DNA of 11,842 nucleotides from the NCBI GenBank assembly GCA_027310325.1, contig DAIDBB010000261.1, positions 1 to 11,842 on the forward strand, read 5' to 3'. Position 1 is the stretch's first letter. Each line of letters opens with the position of its first letter. Below the pieces are notes generated by a model. That model saw only the letters and a program-made list of their open reading frames with translations, did no database searches and was not told the DNA's origin. Shown here piece after piece: positions 5,507-11,842 of this stretch. The stretch is from a bacterium (GTDB lineage Bacteria; Desulfobacterota; GWC2-55-46). Both the position numbers and the translations under genes were made by a program.

Positions 5507-8068
5507 ATGGTCAGGCAAGGTCTAAAGCTAATCTCCATTCTGATTGTTTCGATGCTCCTTTTTTCCTGCGCAAGGAACGTGGAGCTCCAGCTTAACGTAA
5601 GGGCGAGCCTCGAGGGCAAGCCGCTTAACCAGGCCGTAGTAAAGGTTGACGGCGCGGAGCTCGGGCGCACGGGGACGAACGGCGTTTTCTCAGCCGTGTT
5701 GCAGAGGAGGCCAGGGACAGAGGTGAAGCTCGCGGTCGATAAATATCTGGACGGACACCACATAAGGCCCTGGCAGGGCTCCTTTGTCGTAAAGGTCCAG
5801 GAAGGCGCCGGCAGGGGCGAATACACCTTCGACGCCGAGCTCAAGGGGAGCAACTACTTCACGGTAAAAGTTGCCGGCAAGGAGGGGCCGGTTAAGGGCG
5901 CGGCCATAGAATTAAACGGCAAACCGGCTGGCGAGACCGACGCCGAAGGCAAATATACCTATGAGTCCGATAAGCCGCTCAAGAACAGGATGGAGATAGC
6001 GGTAGCGAGGAAAGGGTACGGGGCCTGGAAAAAGACGGTAAGCGTCGAGCCGGGTGATACGGTCGAGGCCGCGCTCAACAGGCAGACGATACTCAACGTC
6101 AAGGCCCTTACCGACGAGTACGGGGTAACAAGGCCGCTTCCCGGTGTATCCGTCTCAATAAACGGGGATAACGTCGGCAAGACCGATAAAAACGGCACGC
6201 TCGTCTACAAAAACAGGGGGGAAGGCAAAAAGGTAAACGTCGAGATGGCCGCCGCGGGGAGGACCCCAAGGGCATGGAAGAAGTCGGTCATCATGGACGG
6301 GGACACAACGGTCGAGCGTTTCTTCTACTCGGCCTCCCCCGCGTCCATAAGGACCGGGATATACGGCTACGTGAGCAACACCCCCGGCGAGACGCTTGAC
6401 GCCGAGCGCGCGAGGATGGCCGAGGCGCTCGGGAACCGCCTCTTCAGCTACCTGAGCTTCAAGGAGGTCCCGCAGGATTCACTCGTAAAGAACATAAGAA
6501 AATCCAGGCTCAATATAGACGCCCTGACGTCAAAGGGCTGGAACAGGTCCGCGCTCGGCGCCGACATGATAATCCTCGGCAGCGCCATGAAGGATAGTAG
6601 CGGCACTACCTTCGAGACCAAGGTCTATACGTCGAACGGCAAGCTCCTCTTCAGCCAGATAAATAGCGTAAGGAGGGAGTCCGACATAAAGAGCGCCGCG
6701 AAGAAGGTGGCCGATAACATCATCGAGCAGTTCCCGTTCGAGGGCACGGTTGTCGCGGTAGACGGCGACAAGTACCAGATAAACCTCGGCAAGACGGACT
6801 ACGGCATGAGCCGCGGCATGGAGTTCGACCTCCTCGACCCGAAGACCGACCTCTCGGGCAGGGCCGTCGGCTACAAGAACATAGGGACACTGAGGATTTC
6901 GAGCGCCAGGGCTGACTCTTCATGGGGCGCCGCCGAAGACGTCAAGAAGGACAGAAGGGTACTCGTCGGCAACAAGGTCGTAAGGAGAGTCGTTAACGAG
7001 GAGGCCGCGGCAGGGGCCAAGACCTCGTTTACGCTCCTCGCCAGGGGCGGGTCCGAAGGGGCGCTTGCCCACGTAAACGTATACATGAACGACGAATGGG
7101 TCGGCTCGACGGACCCGTCCGGGAAGATCGAGATACCGGCCCGGCTCGGAAAAAAGCACAGGCTGCTCCTCTACAGGCACGGCTATGACAGGCTAAGCGA
7201 CGTCGTGTACCTCAATAAAAACTCCGAGACAAGGGAGTTTACGCTTGCCGCCAACAACTCGACCTTCAGGGTCGAATCCGAGCCGACCGGGGCCGAGGTC
7301 CTTATCGATGGCGTTGCCGTCGGGAGGACCCCGATACTCGACGGCAGATCGGTAAGCTTCGGCTTCCACACAGTTAAGCTCAGGGCCGGGGCCGACTACC
7401 GCGACTGGGAAGAGGTCGTGGAGTTCAACAGGAAGTCGGTCGACATGACCGGCGGCAGCAGGGTCATGTTCTACAAGGACTTACTCAAGATCGGGGCGCG
7501 CGCCGAGGCCGCCAACGACGTAAACGGCGCGATCGGGATATACAAAAGCGTGGAGAGAAAGCACCCCGACTACTCTAACATCAAGAGCAGGCTGGGACAA
7601 CTCTACATGGACAGCAGGCAGGACTACGCCTCGGCGATAAAGGAGTTCGAGGACGTCTTGAGCGTCCCGGAGAACAGGGACCTCGTTTACAAGCAGTTCT
7701 CGGTCGCCTACGCGAACCTCGGTCACGCCTACTACGAGGCGGGTAACGAGCTTATAAGGTCCGACAGGAACGCCGCTGCGGCCGACCTCGCCAAGGCCAT
7801 CCAGAACCTCGAGAAGGCGAAGCAGAACACGAGGTTTTACCCGGCGAACATCTACGAGGAGGCCCTGCACGACACCTACTACTACACGGCACTCTCGTAC
7901 CACAAGCTCTATCTCCTGACCAAAAAGCCGGCCCTCCTTGAAAAGGCGGACACCGCGTGGAGGGAGTACTTCGACTTCTTCCCGAAGAAGCTCGAATCCG
8001 ACCATGGGTTCGCGACCATACGCGAGGGCGCGCGCAAGTACTGGGCGCAGGTCAAGGACATGAGGTGA
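5507..8068 (+). CDS. Large mosaic lipoprotein: Ig-like repeats, CsgG/FlgT-like region, PEGA and TPR
   Basis: This 853-residue protein has a lipobox LLFSC with lipidated C21, so it is probably outer-membrane anchored. Visible parts in order: three carboxypeptidase-regulatory/Ig-like repeats (about 25-114, 116-190, 194-274), each with a G-x-T-(D/N)-x-(N/E)-G turn. Then an alpha/beta region (280-410) with GADMIILGSAMKD, resembling CsgG/LPP20/FlgT middle domains. A strand-rich part follows (411-477) starting GTVVAVDGDKYQINLG, like the FlgT C-terminal domain. A fourth repeat (506-580), a PEGA domain (586-645; VESEPTGAEVLIDG, VGRTP) and a helical TPR region (about 650-853) complete it. ATG 5507 is preferred over GTG 5498 because GAGGTG at 5495-5500 is then a ribosome site at 6-bp spacing. 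Its stop overlaps the next start. The domain set suggests a scaffold binding peptidoglycan or other envelope proteins. Function is unknown; family assignments are by eye. Confidence 0.85.
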   Translation: MVRQGLKLISILIVSMLLFSCARNVELQLNVRASLEGKPLNQAVVKVDGAELGRTGTNGVFSAVLQRRPGTEVKLAVDKYLDGHHIRPWQGSFVVKVQEGAGRGEYTFDAELKGSNYFTVKVAGKEGPVKGAAIELNGKPAGETDAEGKYTYESDKPLKNRMEIAVARKGYGAWKKTVSVEPGDTVEAALNRQTILNVKALTDEYGVTRPLPGVSVSINGDNVGKTDKNGTLVYKNRGEGKKVNVEMAAAGRTPRAWKKSVIMDGDTTVERFFYSASPASIRTGIYGYVSNTPGETLDAERARMAEALGNRLFSYLSFKEVPQDSLVKNIRKSRLNIDALTSKGWNRSALGADMIILGSAMKDSSGTTFETKVYTSNGKLLFSQINSVRRESDIKSAAKKVADNIIEQFPFEGTVVAVDGDKYQINLGKTDYGMSRGMEFDLLDPKTDLSGRAVGYKNIGTLRISSARADSSWGAAEDVKKDRRVLVGNKVVRRVVNEEAAAGAKTSFTLLARGGSEGALAHVNVYMNDEWVGSTDPSGKIEIPARLGKKHRLLLYRHGYDRLSDVVYLNKNSETREFTLAANNSTFRVESEPTGAEVLIDGVAVGRTPILDGRSVSFGFHTVKLRAGADYRDWEEVVEFNRKSVDMTGGSRVMFYKDLLKIGARAEAANDVNGAIGIYKSVERKHPDYSNIKSRLGQLYMDSRQDYASAIKEFEDVLSVPENRDLVYKQFSVAYANLGHAYYEAGNELIRSDRNAAAADLAKAIQNLEKAKQNTRFYPANIYEEALHDTYYYTALSYHKLYLLTKKPALLEKADTAWREYFDFFPKKLESDHGFATIREGARKYWAQVKDMR

Positions 8069-9345
8069 CGAAAAAGGCCCTCCTCGCGGCATGGGCCGCC
8101 GTAGCCATGACGGCGGCCCACGGCACTCGGGCCCTCGGCGGGGGCCTCTCACCGGAGGCGCCGGCCGCCGCGTGCGAATACGCCGTATCCATGCCGGCGC
8201 CGGAGCCCGCAGCGTGCAGCGCGGACGAGACGGATTCGGCCCCGGAGATACCGTCGGTAGAGCCGCTCTTCGTAAGGGCATTGACCGGAATCAGCGCCGG
8301 GCATAACGACTACAACCCGGTCTGGTCCCCGTCAGGAAGGCTCATCGCGTTCGAAAGGAACATCGAGGAGAGGAGAGAGATACACATAGTCAGCGAGAAC
8401 GGCGCCATGGTGAGCAAGGTCTACTATACGCCCTACGGGATTGAGGGGGACGGCGGGCTTGCGATACCCGGGATAAAGGAAGAAGATAGTTTTAACTCCG
8501 GCATAAGCTGGGCCCCGGCGGAAGACCGCTTCGTCTTCATGAGTAACGCCGCCATGGGCAACTACGACATATACCTCCGCGACCTTAAAGGAAACTCGAC
8601 CGTTAGGCTCACGAACGACCCGACCAAGGACGGCCAGGCCGACTGGTCCCCGGTCGAGGGGCGAATAGCCTTCGTATCGGGCCGCTCAGGGAAGGCGGAG
8701 GTGTACATACTCGACCTGGCGGCAAGGAAAACGACGAGGCTTACGCGCGGTGAAAAGGAGTACCTCTACCCGCAATGGTCGCCTGACGGCAGGAACATAG
8801 CCATGATCTACGGGAGCAACGGGAACCACAAGATAGAGGTCATATACGATATAGGAAGGCCGCGCGAATCTGCAAGGCGGCTTACAACGTGGAGGTACGA
8901 CGACCTGAGGCCCGTATGGTCCCCTGACGGAAAGAAGATAGCCTTCTACACGAACTACAACGTCGAGGGCGACCCGGCCCGCTGGTCGATAGCGGTGGTC
9001 GACGCCGACGGAAGCGGGCCCACGGAGGGAGAGGGGCTCGCGGCAAGCGTCGTCGCCGCGAACGTCGTCCCGGATATGGAAAGGGGCCCGGCGTGGCTCC
9101 CGGACGGCAAAAGGATAGCGTACGTGAAGAACGACGGAAACAGGTTCAACCCCATATACATAGTGAACGCGGAGGACAGGACCGATCTCCTCCTTAAGAC
9201 GAATACGAAGATGAACCACGACGTTTCCTGCTCCTCGCGAGGTGTGCTGGCCTTCAGGGCGCAGGCCGAGCAGTGGGACCATATATACCTTGCGGGGCTC
9301 AGGGACGCGGGCGTAAAAGTATCGAGGACGGGGCCCGGAAGATGA
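8065..9345 (+). CDS. TolB-like beta-propeller protein, periplasmic
   Basis: This 426-residue protein starts at GTG 8065, overlapping the previous stop by 4 bp (GTGA), with AAGGA at 8054-8058 upstream. An N-terminal hydrophobic segment (5-18) after two lysines looks like a signal peptide. A Pro/Ala-rich linker (about 29-66) with two cysteines (C37, C51) follows. The rest is a propeller built from PD40-type blades with the WSPDG-x-x-IAF motif; key tryptophans are W87, W149, W194, W238, W285 and W344, plus a degenerate last blade near the C-terminus. Six clear blades match the TolB propeller. However, the TolB N-terminal alpha/beta domain is missing, and neither tol/pal genes nor a Pal motif are nearby. 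It is therefore better called TolB-like than TolB. It probably mediates protein-protein contacts within the lipoprotein/TPR operon. Confidence 0.88.
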   Translation: MTKKALLAAWAAVAMTAAHGTRALGGGLSPEAPAAACEYAVSMPAPEPAACSADETDSAPEIPSVEPLFVRALTGISAGHNDYNPVWSPSGRLIAFERNIEERREIHIVSENGAMVSKVYYTPYGIEGDGGLAIPGIKEEDSFNSGISWAPAEDRFVFMSNAAMGNYDIYLRDLKGNSTVRLTNDPTKDGQADWSPVEGRIAFVSGRSGKAEVYILDLAARKTTRLTRGEKEYLYPQWSPDGRNIAMIYGSNGNHKIEVIYDIGRPRESARRLTTWRYDDLRPVWSPDGKKIAFYTNYNVEGDPARWSIAVVDADGSGPTEGEGLAASVVAANVVPDMERGPAWLPDGKRIAYVKNDGNRFNPIYIVNAEDRTDLLLKTNTKMNHDVSCSSRGVLAFRAQAEQWDHIYLAGLRDAGVKVSRTGPGR

Positions 9346-10805
9346 CGGCAAAGTTAAAAAAGATATCGATCGCCCTCGCGGCGCTTTTATTCCTGAGGCC
9401 AGCGTTCTCCTTCGCCGGGCCCGTTGCAAGCGGGGTGGAGGCGCTCCGGAAAAACCGGTATGAGGAGGCGGTCGTCCTTTTCGCTTCAGCGCCGGAGGAC
9501 GTAAGGAAGAACGCCCTTGCGGACCTTAACTTCGGCATGGCGCTATCCGAGAGCGCCAAGCTGTATAAAGACCTCTACGGCCTTTCAATAAGGCTCCACG
9601 CGGACTATCTCGAAAGGGTAGCGTCCGTAAAGGGGAGCGAGCGGAGCCGCTACGCGAGGCTCTACCTCGGCAGGACCCTTCTCGAGGCCGGTAATCCCAG
9701 GGAGGCGGCAGCTGACCTCGAAAGGTTCCTCGCGGAAAAAGGCGTAAGCGAAAACTACCGGCAGGCGGCTCTCGCGGGCCTCGGGCTGGCCTACCACAGG
9801 ATAGGCGCCGGGAAGAAGGCGCTGGCCGCATGGGGGAAGGTAAACTCCACGGACCCCATGGTTCTAACGGAGCTCGCCCGCGCCTACGCATCGGCGTCGC
9901 GCGAAGGCGAAGCGGTTATCCTTGCCGACAGGGCCTTTGCCGCGATAAAGGCGTCAAAGAAAAGGCCCGGCGGTATTGTCACGGCCAACCTCCTTGGCGT
10001 CTATGCGTCGAGGGGGCTCGTGGACAAGGGGTTCGAGGCGTTAAGGCTATCGGGCACATCCGACCTCGGCGGCTACTCCTACGAGGAGAGGATATCCGAG
10101 TATAAGAGCATAAGGTTCTATGATACGCGGCTTCTTTCCGACCTTTCCGCCTTCTACGGCGCCGCCGCGATAAGGTCGCTCAAAGAATCTTCCGGCGACG
10201 ATAAGCTTAAAGGCATAGCCGGGTTTTATCTCGCGGAGACGTACGCCCTCATGAACGACGTTACCTCTTCCGAGGCCGCAAGAACGGCCTCGACCGGTCT
10301 GCCGGCGCGGCTCAACTATCGGGCCGAGCTGCTCGCCGTCGAGAACCTTTACCGCGCGGGCGGTAAAGACGCGGCTATAAGGCGGCTTAAAAATTGCTCC
10401 GGGGGGCCGGACGCGCTAACGGCAGAAGCGCTCTCTACGTGCGTAACGCTCGGCGTGAGGTGCGGCGAGCTCGCCTCAAAGGCCGAGTCGGGCGGAGCCA
10501 AAAGGCCCGCTGCCTTCAACCAGGCGCTCGGCAGGTACTTCCTCTTTGAAAAGGACCCGGCCAAGGCCCTGCGCTACATGGAGGAAGGCAGGGACAAGGC
10601 CAACAAGAACAAGGTCGAGTTCAACCCGCCCAGGGCCCTTACCGCGCTTGCCGAGGCGTACTGGGCCGCCAAGCAGTACCCGGAGGCCCTCGAGATATTC
10701 TTCGGGATGAACAGGCACTTTCCGGCCACCCGCCAGCTCCAGATGGTTTTGCAGGGCATATACTCCATGGAGCAGAAGAGCGCCGGCGACGTGAAGATAC
10801 TCTAA
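9342..10805 (+). CDS. Secreted TPR-repeat protein
   Basis: This 487-residue protein starts at ATG 9342, overlapping the stop of the propeller gene (ATGA). A longer in-frame start at 9273 would run 73 bp into that gene and is not preferred. Residues 1-25 are a signal peptide (two-lysine patch, hydrophobic core, likely cut after FSFA). Nearly all the rest is alpha-helical with TPR-like pairs: GVEALRKNRYEEAVVLF, LYLGRTLLEAGNPREAAADLERFL, LAGLGLAYHRIGAGKKALAAW, ELARAYASASREGEAV and, near the end, LTALAEAYWAAKQYPEALEIF. TPR arrays bind other proteins and are common in envelope assembly factors. One Cys cluster lies in the middle (LKNCSGG...STCVTLGVRCGEL). It has no catalytic motif. Being coupled to the lipoprotein and propeller genes, it probably joins the same complex. 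Confidence 0.85.
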   Translation: MTAKLKKISIALAALLFLRPAFSFAGPVASGVEALRKNRYEEAVVLFASAPEDVRKNALADLNFGMALSESAKLYKDLYGLSIRLHADYLERVASVKGSERSRYARLYLGRTLLEAGNPREAAADLERFLAEKGVSENYRQAALAGLGLAYHRIGAGKKALAAWGKVNSTDPMVLTELARAYASASREGEAVILADRAFAAIKASKKRPGGIVTANLLGVYASRGLVDKGFEALRLSGTSDLGGYSYEERISEYKSIRFYDTRLLSDLSAFYGAAAIRSLKESSGDDKLKGIAGFYLAETYALMNDVTSSEAARTASTGLPARLNYRAELLAVENLYRAGGKDAAIRRLKNCSGGPDALTAEALSTCVTLGVRCGELASKAESGGAKRPAAFNQALGRYFLFEKDPAKALRYMEEGRDKANKNKVEFNPPRALTALAEAYWAAKQYPEALEIFFGMNRHFPATRQLQMVLQGIYSMEQKSAGDVKIL

Positions 10806-10834
10806 TATAAGCTTTCTCAATAAAGGAGGTACCG

Positions 10835-11842
10835 ATGAAGCGCTTGAGTCTGGGAACACTTCTTTTGACGGTAATTCTGTCCTCGTCTTTCGCGCCGGCC
10901 ATGGCCGCGCCGAGAAGCGACGGGGCCCCGAACGGCGGGACCCTCAAGTACGGAGAGTACGGAGCGCCCTCGACGCTCGACCCCATTACCGGTAACGACA
11001 TGATATCGCTCAGGATTAGCGAGCTCGCCTTTAACGGGCTCGTCGGGATCAACGAGAGGCAGGAGGTGGTCCCCGAGCTTGCCGAGAGGTGGGAGGTCTC
11101 CGGCGACGGCCGCGTCTATACGTTTTATCTGAGGAAGGACGTCGTCTGGCACCAGCGCGAGGGGGAGACCGCCGCGGCCCCGGTCCCGTTTACGGCGGAC
11201 GACGTCGTATACACCTATAACGTCATGATGAACCCGAATACCGTTACGCCACTCAAGGTGAGATACGAATTCATAGAAAGCGTTACGGAGATAGACAAGT
11301 ATACCGTCAAGTTTACGCTAAAAAGGCCGATACTTAACGCGCTCGCCAAGTTCAGCTTCAAGGTGATACCGCACCACGGGCCGCGGAGCGCGGAGTCCCT
11401 CACCAGGGACGACCCGTTCACCAGGAGCCCCATCGGCACCGGGCCGTTCAGGCTCAAGAACGTCTCCGCCGACAGGGAGGTGATACTCGAAGCGAACGAC
11501 AGTTACTTCAAGGGACGTCCGCACCTTAACGGCCTCGTCGCCAAGCCCTTCGCCGACCAGAACATAATGAGCCAGGCGCTCCTCTATAACGCCATAGACA
11601 TGATAGCGCTCGTGAACCCCAGGGCGATACCCGAGATACAGGGCGACAAGAGGTTCGTCCTCGCCCCGTATAACGCCCTATCGTATTCGTTTTTCGCATA
11701 CAACATGCGTAACCCGCTCCTCGCGGACAAGCGCGTGAGGAAGGCCTTCACCTACGCGGTAAATAGAGATGAGATGCTCAATTCCTTCTTTAACGGGCAG
11801 GGTACGATCGTCTCCGGCCCGTTCGCTCCGGGAAGCTGGGCA
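10835..11842 (+). CDS. Peptide/nickel-type ABC transporter substrate-binding protein (SBP family 5), partial
   Basis: The first 336 codons are present and the gene runs off the window. Residues 1-24 form a signal peptide (cleavage near AMA). The mature protein shows the SBP_bac_5 pattern: NGGTLKYGEYGAPSTLDP near the start, LAFNGLVGINERQEVVPELAERWEVSGDGRVYTFYLRKDVVWH, FTADDVVYTYNVMMNP, SPIGTGPFRL, a NDSYFKGRPHL segment, and VRKAFTYAVNREEML with the family's conserved R-(K/R)-A motif. Family members (about 500-550 residues) bind oligopeptides, dipeptides, nickel or opines in the periplasm; the ligand cannot be told from this part. AAGGAGG at 10823-10829 precedes ATG 10835. It follows the TPR gene by 29 bp with no terminator or promoter seen, so it is probably in the same transcript. 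Permease and ATPase genes would be expected downstream. Confidence 0.92.
   Translation, partial: MKRLSLGTLLLTVILSSSFAPAMAAPRSDGAPNGGTLKYGEYGAPSTLDPITGNDMISLRISELAFNGLVGINERQEVVPELAERWEVSGDGRVYTFYLRKDVVWHQREGETAAAPVPFTADDVVYTYNVMMNPNTVTPLKVRYEFIESVTEIDKYTVKFTLKRPILNALAKFSFKVIPHHGPRSAESLTRDDPFTRSPIGTGPFRLKNVSADREVILEANDSYFKGRPHLNGLVAKPFADQNIMSQALLYNAIDMIALVNPRAIPEIQGDKRFVLAPYNALSYSFFAYNMRNPLLADKRVRKAFTYAVNRDEMLNSFFNGQGTIVSGPFAPGSWA

Noticed and set aside
7957..8064. Earlier ATG start for the TolB-like gene
   Set aside because: It overlaps the lipoprotein gene by over 100 bp and would bury the signal peptide; GTG 8065 has a ribosome site and a 4-bp overlap.
7481..8281. Long open frame on the minus strand (266 codons)
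   Set aside because: It is the antisense of the TPR end of the large lipoprotein and the start of the propeller gene, Arg/Val-rich with no domain; GC-rich codon bias creates such frames.

Overview
The window comes from a GC-rich, diderm (Gram-negative) bacterium. It encodes outer-membrane-type proteins (a phosphate-selective porin, lipoproteins with lipoboxes, a TolB-like propeller) and strong AAGGAG/GGAGG ribosome sites. Codon use is unusual for GC-rich DNA: AGG is a main Arg codon and ATA is common for Ile. That fits lineages such as Nitrospirota or some Desulfobacterota, but this is an impression from composition and not a phylogenetic result. No RNA gene, insertion sequence, integrase or CRISPR array was seen.

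Region 1 (1-4008, all +) is a phosphate-starvation locus. It holds the end of a small membrane protein resembling the PsiE family, a single-domain response regulator, a 57-residue four-cysteine protein, an OprP/OprO-type porin, the periplasmic phosphate-binding protein PstS and a full-length PhoB-type regulator. Its key feature is a regulatory site at 559-614. Four 7-bp repeats of the C(C/T)GTAA(C/T) type are spaced exactly 11 bp apart, and the last ends 10 bp before a perfect TATAAT. That is the architecture of a tandem Pho box that replaces the -35 element, and it partly overlaps the 3' end of the response-regulator gene. The likely logic is that PhoB activates the small protein and porin, and perhaps pstS-phoB by read-through past three hairpins. 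PhoR and pstCAB are not in the window.

Region 2 (4051-5011) holds a convergent short-chain dehydrogenase on the minus strand. Its promoter (TTGCAA-16-TATAAT) sits so close to the ATG that the mRNA is probably leaderless. Just upstream is a two-copy imperfect direct repeat of about 56 bp.

Region 3 (5012-11842, all +) is an envelope gene cluster of unknown function. It contains a small lipoprotein, an 853-residue mosaic lipoprotein (Ig-like/carboxypeptidase-regulatory repeats, a CsgG/FlgT-like part, PEGA, TPR), a TolB-like beta-propeller without the TolB N-terminal domain, a TPR protein, and a peptide/nickel-type solute-binding protein cut by the window end. The middle three genes are joined by 4-bp start/stop overlaps, so they are probably translated together and act together at the outer membrane or in the periplasm. 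This cluster is the best candidate here for an undescribed system. Its function cannot be read from sequence alone.
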